A DNA stretch of 64,000 bases. Origin: Methanolobus sp. Its GTDB lineage: Archaea > Halobacteriota > Methanosarcinia > Methanosarcinales > Methanosarcinaceae. This document shows positions 16,948-25,758 of this stretch, in pieces. The notes under the pieces were generated by a model that saw nothing but the letters and a program-made list of their open reading frames with translations, had not been told where the DNA came from and ran no database searches. The translations under genes and the position numbers were made by a program. Position 1 is the stretch's first letter. Each line of letters starts with the position of its first letter. The DNA lies in NCBI RefSeq assembly GCF_016278365.1, contig NZ_JADQBZ010000006.1, forward strand, positions 1 to 64,000. The letters are read 5' to 3'.

Positions 16948-17430
16948 TCAGCTTCTTTTCGAATACCTGTAGAAGTACATCCCTGTAGCAGGAAGGAAGG
17001 TCAGCAGGCATATCAGATATATGATACCAGATTCTGCTATCCCAAGCAAAGGATTGCCTGTCAGCGGCCAGAATGGAATGATGTCCGCATAAAGAAAAGA
17101 GTCAAGCAATACATGGCTCCATGTCCCTATCAGTGCGCCCATCAATATTGACATAAATGAATAGGCCTGCATGATCCTTGATCTCTCAGTAACCTTCTGC
17201 AGCCACTGTCTCTGTGAGAACACCATCCATGCAAATAGAAGAGCTATCAGAGTTGCACCCATTAAGGTGTGAAGTGGTCCATGCAGTGGCCTGCATCCTG
17301 AGAACAGGCAGTATGCGGCTCTCACATCAATGATGATGCTCCCCAGAAGAAGAGAAATGAGATTGACCCTCTTCTCGAACAACTCTCCGAAGAAAAAAGC
17401 CGGTCCCAGATGAAAGGGCGTGAGGGGCAT
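16948..17430 (-). CDS. Membrane protein related to YdjM/DUF457-type hydrolases
   Basis: A 160-residue protein with four hydrophobic segments. The N-terminus MPLTPFHLGPAFFFG, the IDVRAAYCL patch, HGPLHTLMGATL and HVLLDSFLYADIIPFWP hold the His/Asp residues (H7, D31, H50, H54, H113, D116) expected of the LexA-regulated YdjM / metal-dependent membrane hydrolase group. No member has a firmly known substrate. It follows sppA by two bases and is probably in the same operon. Confidence 0.7.
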   Translation of the reverse strand: MPLTPFHLGPAFFFGELFEKRVNLISLLLGSIIIDVRAAYCLFSGCRPLHGPLHTLMGATLIALLFAWMVFSQRQWLQKVTERSRIMQAYSFMSILMGALIGTWSHVLLDSFLYADIIPFWPLTGNPLLGIAESGIIYLICLLTFLPATGMYFYRYSKRS

Positions 17431-17432
17431 TC

Positions 17433-18611
17433 TCAGGTTATCTGTCCGTAAGGACTTTCATCATAATAGTGCAGGAATTGGTCAACTGTCGATGTATCCG
17501 ACTCGGAGCCAAAGAGCAGGCTTGAAAGGGTTGGCTTGTTCATGTAAACAACCATTGGCTCACCCTGTATGCCTCCAAGCTCAGAGGCCCTGTTAATAGC
17601 GTAATAAAGATTGCCCAGCTCATCCACAAGGCCCAGTTCCTTTGCTTTCTGTCCTGTATATATCCTGCCGTCTGCGAGGTCTTTCACATCTCCAAGGCTT
17701 ATACCTCTGCTATCTGAGACATCTTGTATGAAGTGTCCGTATACTTCCATAACTACTTCGTTGGCGTACTCCTTCTCATCGTCCGAGAGCCCTCGCCAGG
17801 AGCCGCCCATGTCCTTGAACTCGCCGGATTTTGCTACATATATCTCAACTCCTTCCTGTTCGTAATACCCGGAAGTATTCTGGAATGTCCATATAGTGCC
17901 GATACTTCCTGTCATGGTCGAAGGGTTAGCAATTATCAGGTCCGCAGGTGCGGAAAGATGGTAGGCTGCGCTGGCTGCGACGTCTCCCATTGATACGACT
18001 ACAGGTATTCCGCTTTCACTGGCTCTTTTTACCTCAGTATATATCTCCTCGCCAGCTGTTGAGGAGCCACCCGGGCTGTTGATACGCAGGACTATGGCTT
18101 TTACGGCTTTGTCATTTGTAGCTTTTCTGATATTAGCTGAAATATCCTCTGAGGTTGCGTATCCAAGCCCGCCGGGTATGCTGCTTGTAAGCAGTGTTCC
18201 CTGTACATAGATGACTGCAACTTTGTCGTTTGAGGCGTAGAGTTCGCCGCTGAGTGCCTGATGCATCAGGACAAAGCTTGATCCGATGATAAGTAAAAGC
18301 ACTCCAACAATAGCAATATACTGCCATTTGCGGCTTTTCTTCTTAACAGGTGGTGTCTGGCTGGTGTAGGAATCATCGGAAGATGCTTTTTTCTTCTCAT
18401 ATCTTCCAGAATTGTCCATTTGCTCAGGCACTGCCTGGTTTTGCGGTTCTGCCACGATAGCAGCCTCTTCTATAGAACTGTCACCATTTGATTCAGAAGC
18501 TCTTTCCTGCTTCCCATCTTCTTCTTTAGTATCCTCGTAAGAATAAGGATAAGTGTGATATTCAACATCATCCGAAGAACTGTTAATGCCATCAGGATCT
18601 TTTTCACTCAT
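17433..18611 (-). CDS. sppA: Signal peptide peptidase SppA (S49 family) with long acidic N-terminal tail
   Basis: A membrane serine protease that cleaves residual signal peptides. The 392 residues comprise an unusually long hydrophilic, Ser/Glu/Asp-rich N-terminal region (1-95), one membrane helix (about 97-118), and the S49 protease domain with nucleophile Ser214 in GDVAASAAYHLS and general-base Lys266 in GEFKDMGG, the Ser/Lys dyad. Start ATG 18611 follows GGATGG by nine bases; the in-frame start at 18674 would add 21 residues lacking conservation. The topology puts the catalytic domain outside the cytoplasm if the tail is inside. It is co-directional and 2 bp from the membrane hydrolase-like gene. 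Confidence 0.9.
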   Translation of the reverse strand: MSEKDPDGINSSSDDVEYHTYPYSYEDTKEEDGKQERASESNGDSSIEEAAIVAEPQNQAVPEQMDNSGRYEKKKASSDDSYTSQTPPVKKKSRKWQYIAIVGVLLLIIGSSFVLMHQALSGELYASNDKVAVIYVQGTLLTSSIPGGLGYATSEDISANIRKATNDKAVKAIVLRINSPGGSSTAGEEIYTEVKRASESGIPVVVSMGDVAASAAYHLSAPADLIIANPSTMTGSIGTIWTFQNTSGYYEQEGVEIYVAKSGEFKDMGGSWRGLSDDEKEYANEVVMEVYGHFIQDVSDSRGISLGDVKDLADGRIYTGQKAKELGLVDELGNLYYAINRASELGGIQGEPMVVYMNKPTLSSLLFGSESDTSTVDQFLHYYDESPYGQIT

Positions 18612-18680
18612 CAGTAATTTCCATCCTGCATGTAAAATGAGCTTTGATATTAAAATACCTTGTGCGGTTTGCAAGCGAAA

Positions 18681-18692
18681 TATATTTTATAA
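18681..18692 (+). promoter_or_regulatory. TATA box for metG
   Basis: tatattttataa about 60 bp before the metG ATG leaves a leader of about 35 nt, which contains GGAG 11 bases upstream of the start. Confidence 0.45.
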
Positions 18693-18748
18693 TGGCAGGC
18701 AATGAACATGAGATATATTCACTAATATTGCTATAACGGAGAAAATAC

Positions 18749-20782
18749 ATGTCAAATCCTTCTGATAAAGCCGTGCTTGTCACATGCGGGCTCCCATACG
18801 CGAATGGAAAAGCCCATGTGGGGCACCTGCGAACATACATCCCTGCAGATATCTACGTGAGATCCCTTAAGAAAGGAGGGAGAGAAGCTGTCTTCGTATG
18901 TGGCTCCGATACCCATGGCACACCGATTGTCGTGAATGCCGAAGAGATGGGCATCAAGCCAAAAGAGCTGGTGCAGAAATACCATACGCATTTTGATGAG
19001 ATCTTCAAAAAAATGGGTGTCATGTTCGATGCTTTTGGCACCACTGACGACCCCGAGAATCACACCCGGACACTGGATATTGTGAACAGGCTGATCGATA
19101 AGGGATATGTATATCCGAAGACCATTGAGATAGCCTACTGTCCCAAATGTGATCGTTTCCTGCCTGACAGGTATGTGCAGGGCATATGCCCCAACTGCGG
19201 CAAGGAGGCCCGCGGGGACGAATGCGATCAGGGATGCGGCAAGCACCTTGAACCGGGAGAGCTCAAGGAGCCTTTATGTATCACCTGCAAAGGTCCTGCA
19301 GAATACAGGAAGCAGGAGCACTTCTTTTTCAGGCTTTCAGATTTCAGGGATTTTCTGCTTGAACACCTGGATAAACTGGGAGGGACGCTAAATGCTAAGA
19401 ACTACGCCATCGGCTGGGTAAAGCAGGAGTTAACCGACTGGTGCATCACCAGGAATCTCGAATGGGGTGTCAGGTTCCCCGGACACGATGACCTGGTAGT
19501 TTATGTGTGGGTTGATGCTCCGATTGGATACATGGCATTTACAGAGCAGTGGGCAAAGACAAGCAATGGGGACTGGGAGAAGTTCTGGAAAGGGGACTGT
19601 CCCATAGTTCATTTCATAGGCGGGGATATCATTTACCATCACTGCATCTTCTGGCCTGCTATGCTCAAAGGTGCTGACTACAGCCAGCCTTCTGCGGTTG
19701 TGGCATCAGGCATGGTCAAGATAGAGGACAGGAAGTTCTCAAAGAGCCGTGGATATGTGGTGTGGGTCGAGGAGGATTACCTTGATCATGGCTTCCATCC
19801 GGATCTTCTTAGATATTACCTTGCAAGCTACACGTCCCATACCAAAGAGGTCAACTTCTCATGGAAGATCTTCCAGGATAAGATAAACACCGAACTTGTG
19901 GGTGTTTTCGGCAATTTCCTTTACAGGAACCTTCTTTTTGCATACAAGAACTTCGGGGAGATCCCTGCGGGAGATATCGACCAGGAAACAATGGAGCAGA
20001 TCAAGCTCACTATCGACGAGGTTTCCAGGGCAACGGATGAATACGAGTTCAAGAAGGCCGTGGACACTGCAATGGCACTGGCGTCATATGGTAATTCCTA
20101 CTTCCAGTCCAACGAGCCCTGGAAGCTCATTAAAGAGGACCGTGATGCATGTGGAAAGGTCATCAGGAACTGCGTGCAGATAGCAAAAGCACTCATACTG
20201 CTCTTTGAACCAGTGCTCCCTAGCAGGATGGAAGAGGCCTGGACACAGATAGGCATGGAGACGGACGTGCACACTGCAACTTATGATGAGGCGACCGTCC
20301 CGGTGGAAGCCGGCACTGTGCTGAAGATGCCTCAGATCCTTTTCACCAAGGTCGAGGATGACCGGATAACAGAGATGGACAAAATTCTCTCACAGCGCGT
20401 AAAGGTGGCCATGGCAAAGGAGTCAGGCAAAACCGAAACCATTGCAGAGTATAAACCACCCATCGATTACGATGATTTTGCTAAACTGGATATCAGGGTA
20501 GGGAAGATCATCTCTGCGGAAAAGATAAAGAAATCCAACAAGCTCCTGCGTGTCATGATCGACATCGGTGACGAATCTCCAAGACAGGTCGTTGCGGGCC
20601 TTGCCGAGTATTACAAGCCCGAAGATATGATTGGAAAGATAGTTAATGTGCTTGTCAATCTCAAACCTGTGAAATTATGTGGTGTTGAATCCCAGGGAAT
20701 GATCCTTGCAGCGGAACTAGGAGAAAATGTTGCTCTGCTGACAACGGATAAGGAAATGGGCCCAGGGTCCTGTATAAGATAG
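18749..20782 (+). CDS. metG: Methionyl-tRNA synthetase with C-terminal tRNA-binding domain
   Basis: The 677-residue class I synthetase charges initiator and elongator tRNA-Met. HVGH (23-26) and KFSKS (329-333) are the ATP-binding signatures. Between them the connective peptide holds two zinc knuckles: CPKC..CPNC and CDQGCGK..CITCKG. Residues from about 570 ([20 protein letters not shown]) form the EMAP-II-like tRNA-binding domain, giving a one-chain bacterial/methanogen type enzyme where some archaea use a separate protein. The stop is TAG. A strong hairpin follows. Confidence 0.96.
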   Translation: MSNPSDKAVLVTCGLPYANGKAHVGHLRTYIPADIYVRSLKKGGREAVFVCGSDTHGTPIVVNAEEMGIKPKELVQKYHTHFDEIFKKMGVMFDAFGTTDDPENHTRTLDIVNRLIDKGYVYPKTIEIAYCPKCDRFLPDRYVQGICPNCGKEARGDECDQGCGKHLEPGELKEPLCITCKGPAEYRKQEHFFFRLSDFRDFLLEHLDKLGGTLNAKNYAIGWVKQELTDWCITRNLEWGVRFPGHDDLVVYVWVDAPIGYMAFTEQWAKTSNGDWEKFWKGDCPIVHFIGGDIIYHHCIFWPAMLKGADYSQPSAVVASGMVKIEDRKFSKSRGYVVWVEEDYLDHGFHPDLLRYYLASYTSHTKEVNFSWKIFQDKINTELVGVFGNFLYRNLLFAYKNFGEIPAGDIDQETMEQIKLTIDEVSRATDEYEFKKAVDTAMALASYGNSYFQSNEPWKLIKEDRDACGKVIRNCVQIAKALILLFEPVLPSRMEEAWTQIGMETDVHTATYDEATVPVEAGTVLKMPQILFTKVEDDRITEMDKILSQRVKVAMAKESGKTETIAEYKPPIDYDDFAKLDIRVGKIISAEKIKKSNKLLRVMIDIGDESPRQVVAGLAEYYKPEDMIGKIVNVLVNLKPVKLCGVESQGMILAAELGENVALLTTDKEMGPGSCIR

Positions 20783-20800
20783 ATATGCGTAAAGAAGTTA

Positions 20801-20831
20801 TTGACGGGCATTCCCCGTCAATATTTTTATT
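20801..20831. terminator. Bidirectional terminator between metG and the CYTH gene
   Basis: ttgacggg (20801-20808) and cccgtcaa (20814-20821) form a perfect 8-bp stem with loop cattc, followed by tatttttattt. It lies between two convergent genes. Confidence 0.7.
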
Positions 20832-20836
20832 TGATT

Positions 20837-21367
20837 CTAATTCTCAAGCATCATCTCAAGATATGATGTCCTGATGGATTCGCTCTCGTGAATACCTATC
20901 TTTTCTAAAAAGTCAAAAATGCGCTTACTGTGAAACTCCAGGTTCGAACTATGATCATCATCAGCCATCAGTTCTACCTCTACGAATTCTCCAAGTGTCT
21001 CTACTGTGTCAAGACAGATGATGAAATCCTGATACCTGTAGATCTCCCTGGCCTTGCGGACATGCCCTGATTGTGTGAACCCAAGAGAAAGAAGGATGCT
21101 ACGGGCTGCATCACCTTCAACGGCAGTCTCGAATTCCCTGCGGGTCTTGGATAGGGTATCCAGTTTCTTACCTTTATAGGTAAGCACGGAAGTACCATTC
21201 ACACAGCGTATCCTCAAAGCCTCGTCAGTTTCTGCAAAGTCCCTGTGAGGGGCATTGTAGTAGGTGTCGGATTGTTTCTCGACACCTATGGAACGTGCAC
21301 CCATATTCTTAAGTGCGTCCTTTACCTGCCGGTGGCCGGCACGGACCTTGACCTCTATCTCTATCAT
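20837..21367 (-). CDS. cyaB: CYTH domain protein (class IV adenylate cyclase CyaB / thiamine triphosphatase type)
   Basis: The 176-residue protein has the EIEVKV signature (residues 3-8) of the CYTH fold, a triphosphate-binding tunnel. Further Arg/Lys/Glu tunnel residues appear in ALRIRC, LTYKGKK, RREFETAV and FVEVELMADD, and DTYYN is typical of the CyaB subgroup. Archaeal CyaB-like proteins are annotated as class IV adenylate cyclases, but triphosphatase activity is an equal possibility; the sequence does not decide. It is the last gene of the mevalonate-entry cluster, one base after the DUF35 stop, perhaps by read-through only. The stop codon is TAG. Confidence 0.85.
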   Translation of the reverse strand: MIEIEVKVRAGHRQVKDALKNMGARSIGVEKQSDTYYNAPHRDFAETDEALRIRCVNGTSVLTYKGKKLDTLSKTRREFETAVEGDAARSILLSLGFTQSGHVRKAREIYRYQDFIICLDTVETLGEFVEVELMADDDHSSNLEFHSKRIFDFLEKIGIHESESIRTSYLEMMLEN

Positions 21368-21368
21368 G

Positions 21369-21758
21369 TTATGCGGGAACGAATTTTGTACCGTAATAGA
21401 TCATACCGCGCTCACCGCTCTGTCCGAGTCTCCTGAACACCGGTCTGACCTTCAGGCCGATATGCATCTCTTTGGGGTCACCGACTATCTGGCTTGTGAG
21501 CCTTGGTCCCTCTTCCAGCTGGACGATGCCAAGTACGTAGGGAGTCTGTCCCTCGAAGCCTTCTGCTGCTGCGTGGATGACAGTATAGGTCACCAGTTCC
21601 CCGTTACCGTTGAACTTGAATTCACCTATCTCCCCTTCACGTCTGCAGGATGGGCAAACATTTCGCGGAGGATAGAAGTATTCCTCGCATGTCTTGCAGT
21701 ACGTACCAACCAGATTGTACCTGGCTATCTGTTTTCTCCAAAATCTCGGTACTGACAT
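21369..21758 (-). CDS. DUF35 OB-fold/zinc-ribbon protein, scaffold of the thiolase/HMG-CoA synthase complex
   Basis: A 129-residue protein. MSVPRFWRKQIARYNLVG leads into a rubredoxin-like zinc ribbon (CKTC..CPSC) and an OB-fold that contains GELVTYTVIHAA and GIVQLEEGPRLTSQIVG. In methanogens DUF35 binds acetoacetyl-CoA thiolase and HMG-CoA synthase in one complex, linking the endergonic thiolase reaction to the exergonic synthase reaction through a shared CoA tunnel. I start at ATG 21758 because AGGTGATC lies just upstream; the GTG at 21767 overlaps the thiolase stop. Gene order regulator-synthase-thiolase-DUF35 fits the known archaeal arrangement. Confidence 0.92.
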   Translation of the reverse strand: MSVPRFWRKQIARYNLVGTYCKTCEEYFYPPRNVCPSCRREGEIGEFKFNGNGELVTYTVIHAAAEGFEGQTPYVLGIVQLEEGPRLTSQIVGDPKEMHIGLKVRPVFRRLGQSGERGMIYYGTKFVPA

Positions 21759-21763
21759 CGTGA

Positions 21764-22936
21764 TCACCTGTTCCTCGAAAAGATGTGTACGACAGCAGTT
21801 GCACCGGAGCCACCCACGTTGTGGGTCATTCCAATCTCTGCACCGTCCACCTGACGCTTTCCTGCCTCTCCACGGAGCTGCTGGGCTATTTCAACAGCTT
21901 GTTTGATGCCTGTTGCACCCACAGGGTGTCCGCAGGCCTTGAGACCTCCTGAAGTATTAACAGGTATCCTGGCCCCAATAGCGGTTTCGCCTTGCTGTGT
22001 CACTTTTCCGCCTTCGCCTTTCTTTGCAAAGCCAAGGTCTTCGATGGCGCATATTTCAGCAATGGTGAAACAGTCATGGACCTCTACAAGATCGATATCC
22101 TTTGGTCCCAGTCCTGCCATCTCATAAGCGCGCCTGCCTGCAACCACAGAGGCTTCCAATGTAGTGATGTCTCTGCGGTCATGGAGTGCAATGGTATCGC
22201 TTGCCTGTCCGGTTCCCTTTACATATATCGGGGTGTCAGTGTATTCATGTGCAATATCTGCAGGTGCCAGTATGACGGCTGATGCACCATCTGTAATGGG
22301 TGAGCAGTCAAAGATGCGCAGCGGGTCTGCCACCATTATCGAGTTTAGCACCGTCTCTACTGTGATCTTGTTCTTGTATTGTGCAATGGGGTTGAACTGG
22401 CCATTGAAGTGGTTCTTGACTGCAACCTCTGCAAGCTGTTCGCTTGTAGTGCCATACCTGTGCATGTGCATCCTTGCTATCATGGCGTACAGGCCCGGGA
22501 AAGTTGCTCCCATGATGCCTTCCCATTCCCTGTCAGCTGCTGCCGCCAGGGCAGATGATGCTTTGGATGCGGGTACGTCTGTCATTTTTTCCACGCCTGC
22601 GGCAATGACGATATCATCCATTCCCGATGCTACGGCACAGATGGCCTGCCTCAAAGCCAGTCCTCCGGAAGCACATGCAGCTTCCACACGTGTGGAAGGT
22701 ACATGCAGATTCTTTGCCAGGCCGGAATAGTCAGCTATGAGTGCTCCGATGTGTTCCTGCTCGACGAACTGTCCACCGCTCATGTTCCCGACGAACATGG
22801 AGTCTATCTTCTCACCTGCAACGCCTGCATCCTCAACGGCACCGACACCAGCTTCCACAACAAGGTCCCTGAAAGAGCGGTCCCACTGTTCGCCAAAGAG
22901 TGTGTTCTTCACACCAATGATCGCTACTTCTCTCAT
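21764..22936 (-). CDS. Acetyl-CoA acetyltransferase (thiolase) of the archaeal mevalonate pathway
   Basis: The 390-residue enzyme condenses two acetyl-CoA to acetoacetyl-CoA. The nucleophilic Cys88 lies in VEAACASGG, and [29 protein letters not shown] and THNVGGSGA contribute the remaining His/Cys active-site elements. The archaeal subtype matches sterol-carrier-protein-x-like thiolases and needs the HMG-CoA synthase partner. ATG 22936 has GAGGTG five bases upstream; GTG 22942 is the alternative. Nine bases separate it from the synthase stop. The product goes on to archaeal isoprenoid lipids. Confidence 0.94.
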   Translation of the reverse strand: MREVAIIGVKNTLFGEQWDRSFRDLVVEAGVGAVEDAGVAGEKIDSMFVGNMSGGQFVEQEHIGALIADYSGLAKNLHVPSTRVEAACASGGLALRQAICAVASGMDDIVIAAGVEKMTDVPASKASSALAAAADREWEGIMGATFPGLYAMIARMHMHRYGTTSEQLAEVAVKNHFNGQFNPIAQYKNKITVETVLNSIMVADPLRIFDCSPITDGASAVILAPADIAHEYTDTPIYVKGTGQASDTIALHDRRDITTLEASVVAGRRAYEMAGLGPKDIDLVEVHDCFTIAEICAIEDLGFAKKGEGGKVTQQGETAIGARIPVNTSGGLKACGHPVGATGIKQAVEIAQQLRGEAGKRQVDGAEIGMTHNVGGSGATAVVHIFSRNR

Positions 22937-22945
22937 CTTCACACC

Positions 22946-23995
22946 TCACGCTAATTTTATTTTCCCTTTATGCCTTGCATACTTTGCATAATCCGCATAT
23001 ATCGGATTTGCAAGAAGTTCTTCTACCTTGGGTGCATTGTTGCGGATCTCTTCTATCCTGTCAGTGACCGTTATACTGAACGCATCACCACCAGCACCGG
23101 AACCGAAGGCGGTTGCAAATATGCGATCTCCTGGTTTTGCCTGGTCCAGTGTTGCTGCTATTCCCATCATGCAGGAGCCTGAATAAGTGTTCCCGAGTCT
23201 TGGGACCACAAGGCCAGGCTTGATCTGTTCCTTGCTGAATCCAAGCATTGAGGCTGCACGTGAAGGGAACTTCCCGTTTGGCTGGTGGAACACAGCAAAA
23301 TCATAGTCATCAGGTTTTGTGCCTATCTTTTCCATGAGTCCTTTTGCAGCATTGGTGACATGCTTGAAGTAACCGGGTTCGCCTGTGAAGCGTCCTCCAT
23401 GTTCAGGATATGGCATGCCTTCACGCCTCCAGAAGTCAGGAGTGTCCGTTGTGAACGAGTAAGTATCTTCTATGATTGCTGCAAGTTCCGATTCCTTGTT
23501 GCCTATAACATAAGCCACACCGCCTGCGGCTGCAGTATATTCCAATGCATCTCCGGGTGCTCCCTGGGCGACATCCGCACCGATAGCCAGGCCAAGGTCT
23601 ATCATGCCGGAGGACACAAGTCCCATACATGCCTGGATAGCAGCGGTACCTGCTTTACAGGCAAACTCAAAATCTGCAGCTGTCAGTACAGGTGTAGCGC
23701 CCACTGCCTCGGCAACTATTGTACTTGTTGGCTTCACAGCGTATGGGTGGCTCTCTGAGCCGGTATAAACTGCACCTATTCTCTGTGCATCGAGGCATGC
23801 TCTGTTTACAGCCGACCTTGCAGCTTCTACTGCCATGGTAGCTGTATCTTCATCCACATCGGGAAATGATTTTTCAAATACCATTAATCCTGCTTTTAGT
23901 ATCTCCGCATCGTCTCCCCATACACGGGCGATGTCGTCTATTTTTATCCTATATCTAGGTATATAGGCACCGTATGAGACTATCCCTACGCTCAT
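22946..23995 (-). CDS. Hydroxymethylglutaryl-CoA synthase
   Basis: The 349-residue enzyme joins acetyl-CoA and acetoacetyl-CoA into HMG-CoA, the committed step to archaeal lipids. Active-site residues are Glu81 ([10 protein letters not shown]), Cys113 ([11 protein letters not shown]) and His237 (FHQPNGKFP); [11 protein letters not shown] near the C-terminus completes the thiolase fold. The length is typical of the short archaeal/bacterial form. GGTG precedes ATG 23995 and 18 bases separate it from the regulator gene upstream. It forms an operon with the thiolase and DUF35 genes. Confidence 0.95.
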   Translation of the reverse strand: MSVGIVSYGAYIPRYRIKIDDIARVWGDDAEILKAGLMVFEKSFPDVDEDTATMAVEAARSAVNRACLDAQRIGAVYTGSESHPYAVKPTSTIVAEAVGATPVLTAADFEFACKAGTAAIQACMGLVSSGMIDLGLAIGADVAQGAPGDALEYTAAAGGVAYVIGNKESELAAIIEDTYSFTTDTPDFWRREGMPYPEHGGRFTGEPGYFKHVTNAAKGLMEKIGTKPDDYDFAVFHQPNGKFPSRAASMLGFSKEQIKPGLVVPRLGNTYSGSCMMGIAATLDQAKPGDRIFATAFGSGAGGDAFSITVTDRIEEIRNNAPKVEELLANPIYADYAKYARHKGKIKLA

Positions 23996-24013
23996 TTTTA
24001 CACCATTTTAATT

Positions 24014-24754
24014 TTATTCCATAACATGGTACTCACTGTATTTCTTCAGTGCAGCTACCATTTCGTCAATATCCATTGTCGTTGCAAGAAGGGGAATCCT
24101 GTCTATCTCGGCCATTTTTTTTGCCATCATATGTACCTCGCTCCCGCGCAGGCCGTGCATGACCACGGCCCCGGGCTTAAGATTGGTGACCCTGATCGCT
24201 ACCATCGGCGATTTACCGGTGGTCACTTTGGTAAATACCATTGCACGTTCAGTGCTCCATCCATAGAGTTTCTGGAATTCATGGGAGGAGAGTTCCAGGA
24301 TGGCTTTTTTGCTGTCAACGACAGTAAATCCATACAATGGTTTCTCAATGCCTTTGTGTACTATATCGGCTTCTATTAGGCTTGCAAGCTTTGCCACCTG
24401 AATTGGAAAAGTGTACTCGTAAGTGGCATAGATAGCTTTTGATGTCTTCTCGGTAAAAAGCATCCCTTCATAAGCATGAATCTTTTGTCCTCCCCGCTGG
24501 GCTTCTATCTCAAGCAGAGCCTCGACTATCCTGCTAACTATAAGAGTGCCGGGGGATTTTCTCCTGCCGCTCTCATAATCGCTGATGACCGAAGGTGACA
24601 CTCCCAGATAGCCAGACAGGTCTGTTTGGGCAATCTCGAAGTTTAACCGCCATTTTTTTAACGCCTCACCAGGTTTTTCGGACAAGGTGATCTCGCCTGC
24701 CATCTTCTCTGCCAGACGCTGGCGGACTATTCCGTGCGATTCTTCTTCCTTCAT
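24014..24754 (-). CDS. HTH (XRE-type) transcriptional regulator of the mevalonate-entry operon
   Basis: A 246-residue protein. Residues about 31-67 (LKKWRLNFEIAQTDLSGYLG followed by VSPSVISDYESGRRKSP) are a classic XRE helix-turn-helix. The remainder is a larger domain with KSPMVAIRVTNLKPGAVVMHG that probably senses a metabolite; its ligand is unknown. In methanogens an orthologous gene commonly heads the HMG-CoA synthase, thiolase, DUF35 operon, so control of isoprenoid synthesis, perhaps with autoregulation, is likely. A perfect 16-bp palindrome lies just upstream of its TATA box. The transcript is almost leaderless. Confidence 0.88.
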   Translation of the reverse strand: MKEEESHGIVRQRLAEKMAGEITLSEKPGEALKKWRLNFEIAQTDLSGYLGVSPSVISDYESGRRKSPGTLIVSRIVEALLEIEAQRGGQKIHAYEGMLFTEKTSKAIYATYEYTFPIQVAKLASLIEADIVHKGIEKPLYGFTVVDSKKAILELSSHEFQKLYGWSTERAMVFTKVTTGKSPMVAIRVTNLKPGAVVMHGLRGSEVHMMAKKMAEIDRIPLLATTMDIDEMVAALKKYSEYHVME

Positions 24755-24781
24755 GCTTCACTTTCCTAAGGATAGATTCAC

Positions 24782-24791
24782 ATATATATTT
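24782..24791 (-). promoter_or_regulatory. TATA box of the regulator/mevalonate operon
   Basis: On the minus strand AAATATATAT lies 28-37 bp before ATG 24754, right for a near-leaderless start. Confidence 0.55.
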
Positions 24792-24819
24792 AACGAATAG
24801 GCTTTCGTCAATTGACGAA
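24790..24819. promoter_or_regulatory. Probable operator: palindrome TTCGTCAATTGACGAA plus a third half-site
   Basis: A perfect 16-bp palindrome occupies 24804-24819. A third half-site TTAACGAA (24790-24797), differing from TTGACGAA at one base, overlaps the BRE side of the regulator TATA box, 22 bp from the matching arm. Position and symmetry suit autoregulation by the XRE regulator and could also affect the divergent Cas4-like gene, whose TATA box (ttatatata, 24853-24861) lies 34 bp to the right. Confidence 0.55.
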
Positions 24820-24887
24820 TACAAACTGTCTACACAGAATCAAATCATCTGATTATATATATCATGCTCTATATCCTCTATAAAAAT

Positions 24888-25706
24888 ATGTTTCTTAAAA
24901 AGCACAAAACCGGTGTAAATGTTTCGGAACTTGTCCTGTATCTCTCCTGTCCTAGGAAAGTATATTATGCCTCCCGTGAGAAAAACATCTCCTCCCAAGT
25001 CACTGTTTCTTACGCTGAGCACCTTATCCTCAAAGAAATGGGAATGTCCTATCCTGAACTGTTGAAAGCGTATTCGTCAAAAGACGAAGAGTTTTTCAAG
25101 GCTCTTCAATCGTTGCTATCCCAGGCATCGGGGGAAATTTTGCTGATATATGCTGCAGAACTGGAAGATGTGCCGGCACATATAATAGAGGAGGCTGCAA
25201 ACAACGTTCTGGCAGACCTCCGGCAACTGGGGGATAACCTTCTTTCCATGGCGCGTGATGAAAACGGCTCAGGGATGATGCGGCAGTTATCCTCCTTCCA
25301 GCCGGGCTCATTATTTAAATCTGAAAGGCTCGATCTTAGCGGCATACCAAGCGGCACTGCAAGTGTCGATGGTATTCTTTCTCCTGTGATAATCAAGACC
25401 GGAAAGTGTCCTGAAAATGGCCTGTGGGCCAATGACAGGCTGCACCTTACATCTCTTGCTCTACTCCTGGAAGAGTCCAAAGCTTCTGTTATAAGATCTG
25501 GTATTGCAACCTATGCAAGACAAGGTCATATCCGGCGTATGAACATCCGCTCCGATGATAGAAGACAGGTGTTGAATGTGCTCTCAAAGGTTCGCAAGAT
25601 AAAGGAAGGCTCCATGCCTGACAGAAAAGAAAGCGCACTGTGCGATAAATGCGCTTATTACAGTATGTGCAATGTGCAGTCCTCTCTTGCCTCCAAATTC
25701 TTTTGA
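24888..25706 (+). CDS. Cas4/Dna2-like PD-(D/E)XK Fe-S nuclease-family protein (no CRISPR nearby)
   Basis: The 272-residue protein has the four cysteines that hold the Cas4 4Fe-4S cluster: Cys21 (LSCPRKVYY) and Cys252, 255 and 261 (CDKCAYYSMC, spacing C-x2-C-x5-C). Between them, SVDGILSPVIIKTGK occupies the place of the metal-binding D...(D/E)xK core, but the usual acidic residue before IK is Val/Ile, so nuclease activity may be weak or lost. The start is taken at ATG 24888 because the TATA box lies 25-35 bp upstream; ATG 24864 would begin within that promoter zone. No cas gene or repeat array is in the window, so a role in DNA repair or replication is as likely as one in adaptation. It is divergent from the mevalonate regulator. 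Confidence 0.8.
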   Translation: MFLKKHKTGVNVSELVLYLSCPRKVYYASREKNISSQVTVSYAEHLILKEMGMSYPELLKAYSSKDEEFFKALQSLLSQASGEILLIYAAELEDVPAHIIEEAANNVLADLRQLGDNLLSMARDENGSGMMRQLSSFQPGSLFKSERLDLSGIPSGTASVDGILSPVIIKTGKCPENGLWANDRLHLTSLALLLEESKASVIRSGIATYARQGHIRRMNIRSDDRRQVLNVLSKVRKIKEGSMPDRKESALCDKCAYYSMCNVQSSLASKFF

Positions 25707-25758
25707 GATGCAGGATATATCCAAAAAGTATTTAATTCTTAAATAATCAGGTTGCACG

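Noticed and set aside
24804-25088. CRISPR array near the Cas4-like gene
   Set aside because: Only two related palindromes 269 bp apart, one in coding sequence; no regular spacing and no further copies.
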